Shown piece by piece: positions 1 to 13,502 of a stretch of DNA of 64,000 nucleotides (position 1 is its first letter; every line of letters begins with the position of its first letter). The translations under genes were made by a program, and so were the position numbers. The notes under the pieces were generated by a model. The model ran no database searches. It was not told where the DNA came from and saw nothing but the letters and a program-made list of their open reading frames with translations. The stretch spans positions 2,090,001-2,154,000 of the forward strand of contig WPIO01000042.1 of assembly GCA_009760855.2 (NCBI GenBank), in the 5' to 3' direction. The DNA is from Cristatella mucedo. Taxonomy: Eukaryota; Bryozoa; Phylactolaemata; Cristatellidae.

Positions 1-941
1 CCGCTCCTAGGAAAAGACCCTTGGCAGCCGTCACAGCGAGACGACGCGGCACCTGAAGAGGCTCGGCCCGAGCGCTTGCGTTCGTTCGGGAGGACTGCGA
101 CCGCGAGTGAGAGGGCCTTCTCCAGCAGGCGACGGCGGGGCAGCTACGCCATCGGCCCGCCCGCCCTGCGGGCCGGCGGCGCCGCGTCTGCGGTAGAGCG
201 TGATTGCGGCGACCAGTTGGTTCAGCTCTAACTACTACCCCTTACTAAATCGCGATCGAATTTCGTGGCGTCGCATTGATACGAATAACAGTGGCTACCG
301 CGGCGTGGCGGCGCCCGTCGCCGCCGAGCCGGCCGGCGCTCTGAGGCATCCAGACGAGGTCGCAGCTCCGCTGCGATTCAATCCGAATCGATTTCGGTAT
401 GCTCGACGGCAGACGTACGGTAGATGGTTGACGACGGTATCCCCTTCGATAACCGTCCCCCTCAGAAGGACGCATCCGACTAGCTTAACTGTAGGAAAAC
501 GACGTCTGCCCACGCTCTATTGCAACTGCCATGCGCTCTATTCCTGATTTCGGGGCTGTGACCGCTCGCTCGCGCCGCTGCTCAGCTGAGCTCGAGCGAG
601 CGAGCGAGCGAGCGGGATAGCGAGCCGGAGCGGCAGCTGTCGCTGCGCCAGCCCCGCTCCGGCTCCTGCTCCCGGCAGGCGGAACTAGCGAGAGGTGCGC
701 TCCAAGTCCTCGAGAGCTGCGCTCGCTGGCCTGAAGACTGCTCTCGGAGAGCGGCAAGGATGGGTTAAGCAAGATGGACGATCTTTCAGCCGATTGGTGT
801 CGGCAGCTGTCGTCTTCTTGTCTTCTCTTGCCTGCTCTTCTAAGTCCTCGCTCGGCGGCGTCACGACAAGTGACGATCGCCGGCTCCCTAGTCGAGTGGT
901 CCCTCGTGCCGCACCAAAGTGCCAGGCTGGCCCTGCGAAAC

Positions 942-944
<3 letters not shown>
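1..944. other. CpG-rich stretch, no supported gene
   Basis: High GC with many CG dinucleotides, giving open frames on both strands by composition alone. A short (GCGA)n tract lies at about 591-616. No protein family, splice pattern or start context can be supported. It may be part of a CpG-rich regulatory or first-exon region of a neighbouring gene. Confidence 0.5.

Positions 945-1021
<77 letters not shown>
945..1021. repeat. (CT)n microsatellite
   Basis: About 77 bp of uninterrupted CT dinucleotides. It generates false Leu-Ser and Arg-Glu frames on the two strands. Confidence 0.97.
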
Positions 1022-1023
<2 letters not shown>

Positions 1024-1610
1024 CGAAGTGGCAGGGAAACGTAGAGCGCCTCACAACGCCATAGTAACTGAGACGGTCTGCCATTTCCGAGTTAGATGAG
1101 CGGCTAACAGATATCGTTAAACTGCTGAGATGGATTTCGCTTCGACCTTGGCGAGAACGAGGCGGCGGTCGAAGCAGCTGCTCCGCAGCGTCCGCACATG
1201 AAGCGGCGGCAGCGTCGTGGCGGCGGCAGCTGAGGCTCGAGGCTGCGAATCGGCGGCGAATGCGAGACCTCTCGGTCAGCTGCTGCCTCATTGTACGCGA
1301 GTTGCTTGGCTGGCGCTAGGAAGCTGGGGTTAAGAGCCTTCGCCGAGGTTTCGGCGCTAGCATTGAGGCTAACGTTCGAGGGAAATTCGGATCCACCCGA
1401 TCGCACATCCCATCTAGGAGTTTAGTGCGTAAACTCTTCAGCAAATTCTCGCTGAAAGTACGTCAACTTCTTTCGCCCACTCCCGCCTGGAGGACACAGT
1501 ACGGCCAATAGCACTGTCAGAAGCAACCCTTGACCTCGGTCATCGAAGGTGACCACCTAATCGGTGGGCCAAACCCGGGCGCCAGATCACGTCTCTTCGT
1601 ACGTCGGTCC
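1022..1610. other. GC-rich DNA without recognisable feature
   Basis: CpG-rich to about 1400, then ordinary composition. I see no supported gene or repeat. Confidence 0.4.
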
Positions 1611-1611
1611 A

Positions 1612-1680
1612 ATTAAAGTGCATAAAAAGAGATTGCACTCACTGAGGGCGCAGTGACAAACGTATCATTAAACATCATTC
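1612..1680 (+). mobile_element. Decayed LINE 3' tail
   Basis: Contains a degraded copy of the 3' hairpin shared by the LINEs of this window (AAAGTGCATAAAAAGAGATT, then CTGAGGGCGC) and ends near CAAACGTATCATTA. Confidence 0.55.
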
Positions 1681-2900
1681 GAAACATCATTTCTATTATT
1701 CCTATTAATCGATACTGCTCGACGATCTAGACTGCACTACTGACCACAGAGACTCTTGGTCACACGGTTTCGCACACTGAATCCCAGAGGTAAAACACGC
1801 GACCGAGAGAGAATAAGAACCGGGTCTCCCGCCACTCCCGAGACGCCTCGCCTAATCACTCGCAAGCCCGTCGTTTGCTGCCCTGGCAGCTTGCAAAGTT
1901 GGATCGACAGCGGTCGTTGGTCACTCGCTGACTCGTGGAATGGTGATCTGCATGTAATGGCCATCTCGTCGATCGCTGTCTGAAAAATGCCGCTCTCTTG
2001 AGACACGTCTCGTAGTCAGCACGACTTGCTTGCTCCACCAAGCTCGCCGTCCGTCTTAATTTCAGAGCGAGAGTGACTCTTTCCTAAATGCAAGCAATCC
2101 TGATAAATCGGCTGCCGATGCCATTTCTTGGCACACCACTCTGCTGGCTGTCTTTCGTCTACACTATGGAAAGGCACGGACCGTGCGTTCGCTTTCTGTG
2201 CATGCACTCGCTCGCCTGCGGCGGATGCATGAACACATTTTCCACGCCTGCCCTGCGTCTGCGCGTCCGTCTATACGTCTCTCTCACTCCCTTTGCCTTC
2301 TCGCTACCTTCCACGCTCACTTGCTCCCTTCGCCCTTCTTTGCTCAAGCTTCTCGCGCAGCTATCTCCTCGGCCTCGAGCGCTCGTCCTTCCGATCATTT
2401 TCCTTTCGTCCCGCTACCCCTACCGCTCGTAAGCTTTTTGGCTGCTGATTGGCTGCCGATGCACGTCGAAGCGGCCGGTTCTAGACCTGTCAATGCATAA
2501 TTCACCTCACCTCTTGGCCATTCCTATCGACCTCACTTTACGTTTCAATCACTTGGCCACACTGCTTCGGTCTGTGAGTGTGGCCGTGAATCTAAGTAGT
2601 TCCGAGGTAGTGAAGTAAAGCAAAGATTGGCTGATCAAACAGCCCGATTTGTACAGCGGCGAGATTCCCGCAAGACCCGTAACTGCTATCAGTACCGCTT
2701 GCAGTGGGCGATAAAAAATCGCCCGCTGCATTACTCAAACCTTCAATCTGGGTCGCAAAGTTCTGGCGCCTCACCCCTAGGCTAAGAATAGCTGATCTCT
2801 GTACACATAAATACACACAAATGAACTCCTATTAACGCACGCGCGGACACAGGTGCAAAAACACATTCACATGCTGCTCGCGAGAGCGAGAACTTTAGTC
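1681..2900. other. Unannotated stretch
   Basis: Pyrimidine-rich around 2270-2430. No gene, RNA or repeat that I can support. Confidence 0.35.
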
Positions 2901-2910
2901 TCCTTCCTTA

Positions 2911-3066
2911 TAATAATGATAATACATGTGATAATAATACAAGCCCCCTCTTACAACTCAACCTCTTTCTAGGCGCTTAAAATTGCTATAAAAGAAGCAC
3001 GATCGAGTGGTTAGAGGTAGCCTGTTCAATAAATAATAAGGATAACATGGCTAGAGGTGACATGCT
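2911..3066 (-). mobile_element. LINE 3' end fragment
   Basis: Begins with ATAATAATGATAATAC and carries CTCTTTCTAGGCGCTT and the downstream block around AACATGGCTAGAGGTGACATG, matching the 3' untranslated part of the longer LINE copies (for example 21484-22003) on the minus strand. Confidence 0.7.
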
Positions 3067-3120
3067 TGCTCACCGGCGATCTCGCTCTCACACTGCCCTT
3101 CACTGACTCTCTCGTGTTCG

Positions 3121-3176
3121 GCATTCACTAGTCGGTGCACACTCTCAGGCATTCACTAGTGAGTGCACACTCTCGC
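3121..3176. repeat. 28-bp tandem duplication
   Basis: Two imperfect copies of a 28-bp unit, GCATTCACTAGT followed by GTGCACACTCTC, at 3121-3148 and 3149-3176, plus the start of a third. Confidence 0.8.
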
Positions 3177-3180
3177 GCAT

Positions 3181-4880
3181 TCCATAGATGCTCTGGTGCC
3201 TTTGGGCACCTTCGAGGAGTTGCTATTCTTTATTCTTGCCTAAGAGCATTTGCTGCTCCTACGGGAATGCACGCACGAAGATCGGGAGCGATCGGTGCAG
3301 TCGAAGAACCGACAGCGAGTCATGACCGGCTCGCTGAAAGGCAGGCAATGACGGCACAGGTAGTCATCCCGTTGCCGGCAGCTGCACAAACTGGTCAGCA
3401 GCAGCAGCAGCTGCGACGACGACGGCGGCGGCGGCGCCCCAAACGAGGACGGGGTCAGCCCAAAGTGTGTGCTCAGATTCTCCGGATACAGCGGGCCGCA
3501 GGCCGTAATCATTAGCCTAATGCACGGAAGCCGCTGCTTGATAGGGTGACGGCTTATTGACCTCGCTCGCTCGCTGGCTGCGGCGAGACGATTGAAGAAA
3601 AGCCTTTTCCACTTCAGCACGCGCATCCAAAGCGCGCTTTATGCCCACTCGGCGATACAATACGGTGACAGCTCAAGTTCGCTCGGCTCCGTCATCCAGC
3701 CCGTCGGCGGCGTCGGCAGTTCAGCACGTCCGCGGCCAGGCGCCGGCCGGGCCGGATCTGCGACTCGTCCGCTACGCGAAAAGCTACTGGCGCAGAAAGT
3801 CGCAGAGGCCCCGACAGCCGCGAGCGAACTTGACCACCGTCGGACCCAAGTACCGGATGCTCGCATGAACTCGGCTCTCCCGCTCGAAGTCAGCTACCTG
3901 GCTCTGCACCTTCCCCTAAGCGGCGGCTTCGGCGACTTGCGGCCGTCCCTCTGTCTCAGAGGGAGCTCTCGCTTGTGTTTAGCAGCCATGCCAAAGCAAG
4001 CACGGCGTCGCCGAAGATTGCCCTCGCTAGCCGACAGCCATCCCCCATTCCGCAGAGGGAGGTGGCTGCGGCGGCCGCCGAGGCGACTCGAATCCACTAG
4101 CTAGCAGCTCAGTGTGACACGGCAGCTAGAGCCTAGTGCTCGATGCTGACTGCGAACCGGTGTAGGCGCCGTCTTCATTTTCTCGTGTCGTTAATCTCTG
4201 CCTGCTGTCCTTACGTAAGGGATTATCTTGCACATGCGGCTCGGGCATTGGCCGAAGCTACTTTCAGCGGCCGGCGCACGACGGCCGCCGGCGGGCACGG
4301 AGCCGGGCTGGCGCTGCATTAATCCTCTTACCTGGCTTCAGTTGATGGATGTCGTCGTCGACATCCTCCTTCAAAGGCAGCCTCGATTTGCCGAACGAGG
4401 GGCTGACGGCCAGTCGAGAAAGCAGCAGGAGCGTCAGCACCAGCCGCCGACGATGCTCCACCGACGACACCATGGCCGAGGTCTGTCGACGCGTCGAGGC
4501 GCACAGGCATCGAGAGCGAACGGATCGACAATGGCGCGGATCGAGCACCGCTGCAGGCGCCCCCACCCCCGGCACCCCGCCCCCTCTCTTCGCGGGCGGC
4601 GGGGAGGAGCCCACCAAGCAGCTAGAGCGGCCGGGGCGGGTTGCGCCAAGGCTCCGCCGCCGGACGCTCACTCCGAGCTCTCGGCGGCTACATTTCGGCG
4701 CCGAGAGCTCGGAGGCCGCGGAGCTGCAGCAGGCGCCAGTGACAGCAGCAAGCTGCGTGAGTACGTACGAGTACGGAAGATTCGCCGCTTCGGGCCCGCT
4801 CGCCGCCTCTCTGTCTGCGCTGCTCTGCCTCTCTCCGCTGCTCTGCCTCTCGCTCTACCTTTCCCTACAGTAATCCGCGC
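3181..4880. other. CpG-rich block, no supported gene
   Basis: Long GC-rich frames occur on both strands (for example at 3592-4104 and 4228-4896), with arginine- and alanine-rich translations typical of CpG islands rather than of proteins. A CAG/CGG-rich patch lies at 3397-3440. No homology recognised. Confidence 0.4.
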
Positions 4881-4884
4881 GCGG

Positions 4885-5200
4885 CGGGCCCACTGAGCTC
4901 GCGATTCGGGTGGCGGCCAACGCTCCCACGAGCACGCCGCCGATGCAATCGCGAATTAGTATCGTAGCCGTCCCGCCCACCAGTTAAGGCCAGCCAATGA
5001 GACCGGCGGGTCTGTTCAGCGGCCGCCGCGCCCGGTCCGTCACTCCCGGCGGCCGGTCCAGAACCTCGGAACCCGGCGCTCTTGCGGCCTACTAGCGCGC
5101 GAGCGTCGACGCGTAGGTCGGCCTCGGGGTCCGGGGCGTAGGCTGCGCGCGCGCGAGCCGGCGCTAGGCGCCTGCGGAGGACGGCCGGCGCGAGTGTGCA
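4885..5200 (+). promoter_or_regulatory. Candidate CpG-island promoter
   Basis: Very CpG-dense stretch with a CCAAT box at 4994-4998 and no TATA box, just upstream of a possible first coding exon (5415-5580). Direction is inferred only from that exon. Confidence 0.25.
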
Positions 5201-5277
5201 GCTCTTGCCTTGGGCGGGCGACGCGCCGCTACCGTCGGAAGAGAGCCAGCCGTTAGTGAGCGAGCGCAGGGCTACGG

Positions 5278-5288
5278 GGGGGGGGGGA
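5278..5288. repeat. Poly(G) run
   Basis: A run of about ten G residues within the CpG-rich block. Confidence 0.8.
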
Positions 5289-5414
5289 CCGCTGCACTTC
5301 GGCGCCGCCTTGTTGTTTACACGCTCGCAGCACGCTGGCAGCTGCTACGCATTGAGAGGCAGAAATCCTCTGCGGCTCCGTTTTATCGTCGCGCTCGCGC
5401 TGCGCACGCTACCT

Positions 5415-5580
5415 ATGGACGCGCGCGGCGTTTCCCGAACCGTTCGCCTCCTGCAATGCCTTCTGGTCTCAGTTCTATTGGCGCCATTTACGAGAGCTGC
5501 TTCGGAGTCGATCCAATCGAAGTCGACTTGGAGCCGCGCTCTGTCGGGTCCCGCAACATTCGTACCTTACGGAAGTCTAG
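5415..5580 (+). CDS. Possible first exon of an unknown secreted or membrane protein
   Basis: ATG at 5415 opens a frame with a basic N-region and a hydrophobic core, MDARGVSRTVRLLQCLLVSV then LLAPFTRAASES, which reads like a signal peptide. It runs 55 codons to a plausible donor TCTAG/GTAAATAC at 5580/5581. No downstream exon was found and the family is not recognised. The start context is weak. It could equally be chance in GC-rich DNA. Confidence 0.2.
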
Positions 5581-5954
5581 GTAAATACTTTGAAGGCACG
5601 CGTACGTGTACGTATGTATATCTGCTAACATAATACGGCATATATATGCGCTCGCCTGTGCGTATATTTGTGCATTGTTTGTAAACAAAAATATGTGTAA
5701 TCATTTGTAAAAAATTATGTTGTTTGTGCACGTACCCCTGCATATTCATATTCCGGTCGTAAAGCTTAACTCACACTGAACTCACTCTTTGCCAAGCTCT
5801 CGCGTCACGAATCTCGGTGAAATTTCATGCAGCTACTGCTTGGCTCGGAAACAGTGGGAGAAGAAAGAGCGACTGAAAGAATGAGCACGCCGCAGCAGTC
5901 TTTGCGTGTCTACGGAGAGAATTTCGGCACGGCCCTGCATTTATATATAGGAAG

Positions 5955-6012
5955 GGAGAGATAGATAGATACATAGTTAGATACATAGATATATAGATGC
6001 ATAGATAGATAG

Positions 6013-6075
<63 letters not shown>

Positions 6076-6191
6076 TACATAGACACACAGGCACATACAT
6101 AGATGCATAGATAGATGCTTAGATAGATAGATACATAGATGCATAGATAAATACATAACTGCATAGATACGTACATAGATACATAGATAAC
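5955..6191. repeat. Compound (ATAG)n/(AT)n microsatellite
   Basis: ATAG and ATAC tetranucleotide units surround a pure (AT)n core at about 6016-6071. It accounts for false Ile-Tyr frames. Confidence 0.95.
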
Positions 6192-7998
6192 CGTTTCAGC
6201 GGTCTACGGCCCTAGCTCCGCCTCACTCGAACCTAGTGCGAGAGGTATCCCTCTAAGAGGTGAATTAATCGATAGAATGGCTGAAGCTGGCGAAGCTGTC
6301 GGTCGGGATTTGGAGCGCTGGCGGCAAAATCTCGGCGTCGTCTGGCACCAATGGACCTTCGGTGAAATTGGCCGTGCAATGTCTACGGTCCCGATAACGC
6401 GCTACTGTCTAGCAGCTACGAAACGGATGGCCATGGTGAGAGTGGCAGACAGAAACGCGTTGTCTTAGCTGGAGCTAGTGAGAGAGCGTACTCACGGCCA
6501 CCGTTTCTTCAAAGACCTCGATTGTGGCAGCCTCAAGGTAATTAGGAAGGAATCGCTGTAGCCAGCAATCTAAGGACCAAAAACATACGTGAGCGCTTTT
6601 ACACACTTCGTATTGAAATACTGGCCGGTATTAGTCTGACCCAGAGGCATATCGCAGAGGGCGGGGAGCCATATGTCTCTGGTCTATTGATTGGGGTGGG
6701 GGCAGAACCAGGGTGCACTAAGGGCCGCCTAAAAGGATGTCTAATACTGGGTGGGGGCGCCATCTGTGCAGTTCGTATCCTCGGGACGCCTGATGGTCTG
6801 ACCTCGACTATTGGTGCTGAGATTAGCGGTTCCGGAATATGATGAATAGACAGCATGAATCACAAGTCTACGGAGCTAAAAGCAGTGTCCTTTCAATACG
6901 TGGGCAGTCTACTTCCTGTCACCGTCGTCGTGCAGTTTTTGTGCGGCTGCCGCTCCACGCTGCTCTACGCAGAGTCGGGGAGCAGAGCTGGCCAACTGCT
7001 GATCGGTTACCAGCGCGTACGGCGGCGGTCGTGCCTTATTCGCTGTATCGAGCAGCTTTTGCCGGTGGGTGTAGCGGCGTGCATCAGTTCCGTTCTCCGC
7101 GATCCTTTAGCCGCCCGACAAGAGGCGCTAGTTCCCGGCCGGTCCTCGGCCACGAGGTCAGGAGCTAGTTTTTCGGCTCTGCCTTTGTCGCATAGGAGCT
7201 GAGTTCGGGGGCTCTATCAGTGCTGTCGCCTAAATAGTTTTCGAGCACCAAAAAAGCGCCCTTTGAGCTATTGCCGCAATAGCAGGCTGATCCGCCGAGA
7301 GTCAGCCAGCGCTCGCGCGAGATTCTCGCTAGACAATCGGCACTGGCCGCCGCCCTATCTGCTCTGTTTGGAAAGGGACTCTCATCGAATCTCGAGCGTC
7401 GAAGATCTCTCGTCGTGAGTGTGTGGCAGAACTGCTAAACTCTCGCGGCAGAGAAAACCTGGCTGAAGGATCTTCGCCCTCTGCTCGCGTAAACCGTCGG
7501 GACATCGTAGCTGGTATTAGCGTAGAGCGTATTCTAAAGATGATGACCGGCCTTTCTCCGCCATAGCACGAACTGGCTTCACTTTTAGACTCTGTCTGGC
7601 CCTCAGCCGAGGCGGCCGACGCGCAGGACTGCACAAAGTCACTGGAATTCGCATGTCAGGGACGTCTCGGTAACCACAGTTCAACCACAGCTAGTGCAGC
7701 ATGAGACCACAATTGACGTCAGTGGCAGTCAGCAGGTGTCTCCTTCACCTAACGTCTCACTCTCCCGGGGACCAGGACGACATGGATTTGGCTTGGCTTC
7801 CCTGGCGGGCGTGAGGATCTAGCAGCAAGGGTTCAGAACAACTTGTTCACCTAATTAACGCCATCCCCCAACTGGAATTAGACAGGCTTACTGCCCACAG
7901 AAAGTCTCAAAACTAGTGTCGTGAACGCCTAGTATCAGAGGGCGTGGCAGCCCTTGCAAGATCGGTTCAGCGAGGGATATCTTTGAATCATCGCCCTT
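6192..7998. other. Apparently unique DNA, no supported gene
   Basis: Small open frames occur (for example 6277-6468 plus, 7329-7634 minus) but have no recognisable motif or splice context. Confidence 0.35.
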
Positions 7999-8140
7999 CC
8001 CCCCCCCCCGATAGCGATTCACAGTCACTTGCACATCGAATAAAGGGCTATGGTTGAATTGGAGAGGGGTTTGAGTGCATGTGCTTCCCCCACTCATTGC
8101 ATACTGCCCAAATATATTTCTCATATGCCCCCCCCCCCGC
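7999..8140. repeat. Two poly(C) runs
   Basis: Runs of about ten C at 7999-8008 and 8128-8137, with the phrase ATATATTTC followed by ATATGCCC repeated around the second one. Confidence 0.75.
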
Positions 8141-8295
8141 AGCCCGAATATATTTCCTATATGCCCGCGACCCAGATAATTTTCCCATTTTCTTATCTGC
8201 CCCTCTTGCCCAATTCTAGCGCTTCGTCAATCGAAAACGAAAACGAAGAGTTCGCTGAGCGACCCAGATCTGTCATAAATGATAGGAAGCCGGCA

Positions 8296-8347
8296 AGCTC
8301 GGCGTAGGTGCTAGCCATGGCTAGCTCGGCGTAGGCGCTAGCCATGC
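8296..8347. repeat. 26-bp tandem duplication with a 16-bp palindrome
   Basis: AGCTCGGCGTAGG(T/C)GCTAGCCATG occurs twice. The junction holds the perfect palindrome GCTAGCCATGGCTAGC. Confidence 0.85.
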
Positions 8348-9095
8348 CGCTCTGGCTCGTGCATCTCTAGAGCCCCGGGCTGCGGCAACCTCTATCCGGC
8401 GTATATCCGGTTACGCTCGCTCGACGAACTCGGCCGAGGTCTCGCGCCTAACCTTCGCATGAGCGTCGGGGGCGGGCGGGGCGAACGAGGCACACGTATA
8501 ATCGAACTCGATCGAATACTCTTGGTCTCTCGAAGCTCATCATTCGCACCCAGCATGCCCGACAGCTCGGCAGCTGGGTGGAATTGTACACTATTCGGGT
8601 GCAATAGGCTGGACTCTTGCCGTTGGGTACCGCTGGGTAGAATTGCACGCGCCGTTGGGTGCAGCTGCTCGGGCAGAGGGCAGCACGCCTAGCGGAGTTT
8701 GCTTAGCTTGAAGTCGCTCGAGCGCTCCTCTAAAGTAAAACTTCGGGCGAACTTCGACAGTGCCATCTAAGGAGAAGGAGAACTCTAACTGTCTTACTAA
8801 GTGTGGCCACAAATCCTCTGGGTGTAAAGCATCGGACCGTCGTTAGACAGTGCATACATAGAATGGCATATAAACGACCATTACAAGTGGTATCTCGCTT
8901 TATTGCCTTAAAAGTTCCGACGGCCTCATCGTTACTCCATGCTACAGCAAAAATAGATGCAGATTTGTTTAGGCGTAGCCAAGCCTCCGGATTCCAAGCG
9001 AAAGCAAAAGTTATTCAGCTCAATCGAATTAAGATAAAAATGGCAGCTAAATTAAGTTAAATAGTCTCCACAGCAGCATTTCCTTTGCCACTGAA
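8348..9095. other. No supported gene; degenerate internal repeats
   Basis: Around 8570-8670 the phrase GCCGTTGGGT is repeated with GGTAGAATTGCAC variants. An 85-codon plus-strand frame at 8803-9060 has balanced composition but no recognised similarity or splice context. Confidence 0.35.
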
Positions 9096-9119
9096 AGAGA
9101 GAGAGAGAGAGAGAGTGAG

Positions 9120-9197
<78 letters not shown>
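9096..9197. repeat. (GA)n microsatellite
   Basis: About 100 bp of GA dinucleotides with one GTGAGAGC interruption near 9115. Confidence 0.97.
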
Positions 9198-11334
<2,137 letters not shown>

Positions 11335-11472
11335 CATCTCGCGGGCATCGGAGGGTCAATGATCAAATATTTGGGTTCGAGTCCTACAGGGGTCGGTCCT
11401 TCATTTATCCCGGGAAGAAGTGTTGATTGCCGTTAAGGCTCTTCTGCCGTTGTATAAACGAGGCTGTTAAAT
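11335..11472 (+). mobile_element. tRNA-derived SINE, interrupted by a hAT element
   Basis: B-box-like GGGTTCGAGTCC at about 11373-11384, followed by the family body (TGATTGCCGTTAAGGCTCTTC and CGAGGCTGTTAAAT) seen in the copies at 15178 and 42845. The end is cut by the hAT insertion at 11473 and appears to resume at 13495 as TGTTAAAGCAGC. Confidence 0.75.
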
Positions 11473-12297
11473 CAGAGGCGTAGCAAGGGGTGGGAAGGGG
11501 GACAAATGTCCCCGGGCGCCAAGGCTGAGGGGGCACGTAAAGCAAAATGGATGGTGCATAGTTTTTACTCTTTCATGGAATAATACCAGTCTTGATTTCA
11601 AGCAAGTCTTTGTTTCAATGGACTTGACTATTGCTGGATGAGCAAGTATACACATGTTTACAGTTAAGTATGTTTACAGATTTAGACTGAGTTGTAGCTT
11701 GTTGGTCTGGCATCATAAACGCGGAGATACGCAGAGGAGGCATTAACCACCGTGTATTCGGCAGGCTCTGACAGAGAAACAAGCACACGGCCGGTCACCC
11801 ATCCGTCCGCGTTCCAACTGCTCTCCCCGTCCGCTCGCCCCATCCTGCCTGCCACTGGCGGGCTGCGTCGCAGGAAGGGCGAACCCAGCCTACTACGCCG
11901 AGTCAAGGGCGAACCAGTGTGACGTGCCGTGGTTGAGCACCGAAACCCCATTACACAACACAAGCTAGGCTTACTTAACTAGCTGTGCAACGACAGGGCC
12001 GTAGTCATGTATGGCCTTATCAGGTGTCCAACAGAGAATACTGTCCACAAATGAGACGGCAATTTTGTAAACTGTGATAACCAGAGCTTAAACCTGGCAG
12101 GAGTTCGTGCTGCAAGTAAAGACTACGATGTCATTACCTTCATTGGATCAATAAAGAGTGGCTGCTAATTCTTTTCAAGGTCAACTCTAGGGTAAGAATT
12201 ATAGAAGAAATTCTTAGTGATCACTGTCAAAAGTGACTCTGCAACAAGGTGGAGTGCAAGAGCTGAGGCTGTGTAAGCTATCAACAATCATGCTACA

Positions 12298-12382
12298 TTT
12301 GCAGCAAATGTAAAGTGCATAAAAAGAGACTCAGTTCTCTGAGGGCGCTATAACAAATGCATTACTTTTATTATTATTATCA
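12298..12382 (+). mobile_element. LINE 3' tail inserted in the hAT element
   Basis: GCAAATGTAAAGTGCATAAA, AAGAGACTCAGTTCTCTGAG and a (TTA)n end match the LINE 3' hairpin and tail. Confidence 0.8.
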
Positions 12383-12409
12383 TATGGACTGAACAGCATT
12401 CTAGGTCTT

Positions 12410-12622
12410 TTGGATCAACTATATGAGTATTCGAGTAACTTGAAAAAAGGAAGTGAAGCTGACAGTCTCCTATACTGTATTTTGAACTTGAACTTGCTTG
12501 CTCTTTTGCCATTTTCGTACAGCCTCTTAATAAAGATTGACCACGTTCAGAAAAGAATTCGGGATCAAAAGATAAACTGCAAAACGCCTTTTGCGACCTT
12601 CACTCTCTTGAGATTGAGTTGA
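12410..12622 (+). pseudogene. hAT transposase remnant, middle part
   Basis: A 70-codon frame with YEYSSNLKKGSEADSLLYCI and IKIDHVQKRIRDQKIN, which resembles the segment before the dimerisation domain in ZMYM/KIAA-like hAT transposases. It is broken downstream by a stop at 12620. Confidence 0.6.
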
Positions 12623-13502
12623 CAAGATTTCTAGAAGAACTGTGTCAAGAATCACTACTAGATACCAAGAGAAGGTATGAACTGTAGGGAGTTGCAGTTG
12701 AATGAAGAATCCACCGAAAGATTAAGATTCCTTGAGAACTCGAAAAAGATGTTGGTCTCGCGGCAGAGGAGGTTTTAAGAATAGCGAAGGAGAGTATAGA
12801 CTATCACAGATAAGAAATTACAACTTGTTTTTCCTAGCTTACAGATCTCGTGTCAAATTTGGTTTATTGCAGGACGTTGCGAAGCTTTCGAAGACACTTG
12901 ACCTGACCAAACTTTACTTACAAAGTCTAGGTAGTGGAGGCTTCTATTGATCAGGCATTGATAGGGCTGAGCTGTACATAGAAATACGTGACTGTAAATT
13001 CTTCTTGCCACACGCCGCAATTCGGCACTGAAGACACCACTGGAAGTCATGCCTTTTATTGTCAGTTACGAGAAGATGTTTCCTAATTTTGGAGTTGCCT
13101 TGCAAGTTCTTCTCACCTTAGCTGTATCAGCTGCCGGTTGTGAACGCTCCTTTAGACAGCTGTAGATAATCCTCTTATCTGAGAACGTCAACTGGGTAAG
13201 GTCGACACTCCTATTTGGCCTTGTTAAGCATTGAGAAAGAAACACTGGAAGATATTTACTTGTAAACTGTAATAGAATACCTTGCCACGTTCAAGGTCAG
13301 AAAAATTCCCGTAAGTTGAAGCTGTGATAGCCATCTTGTACCATTACTGCACTTAGTAAAAGTTTCTCGCCTCGATATGCCAGCTTGTGCGTGTTTTTTT
13401 GCATTTCTCCTGTAGTGGAGCTATTTCGCAGGAATCTTCAAAAACGGAATGGGGTGCCATTTCCCCGGGCGCCGAAAGCTGTCACTACGCCATGTGTTAA
13501 AG

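Larger units (their letters stand above)
11473..13494 (+). mobile_element. hAT DNA transposon, defective
   Basis: Starts CAGAGGCGTAG and ends CTACGCCATG, imperfect terminal inverted repeats typical of hAT elements. It is flanked by 8-bp target duplications TGTTAAAT (11465-11472) and TGTTAAAG (13495-13502). Inside, plus-strand remnants read VQKRIRDQKIN (about 12545) and the C-terminal hAT dimerisation pattern LLTLAVSAAGCERSF (about 13110-13155). Stop codons and frameshifts break the transposase. Length is 2,022 bp. A LINE tail lies inside at about 12300. Confidence 0.85.

Noticed and set aside
485-1291. 268-codon minus-strand frame in the CpG-rich start of the window
   Set aside because: It runs across the (CT)n tract as a long Arg-Glu repeat, and the rest is GC-driven low complexity with no family motif.
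3121-3176. CRISPR-like array
   Set aside because: Only two adjacent units without spacers, in a eukaryotic setting.
4228-4896. 222-codon plus-strand frame
   Set aside because: Open in several frames at once because of GC content; Arg/Ala-rich, no recognisable domain, no splice support.
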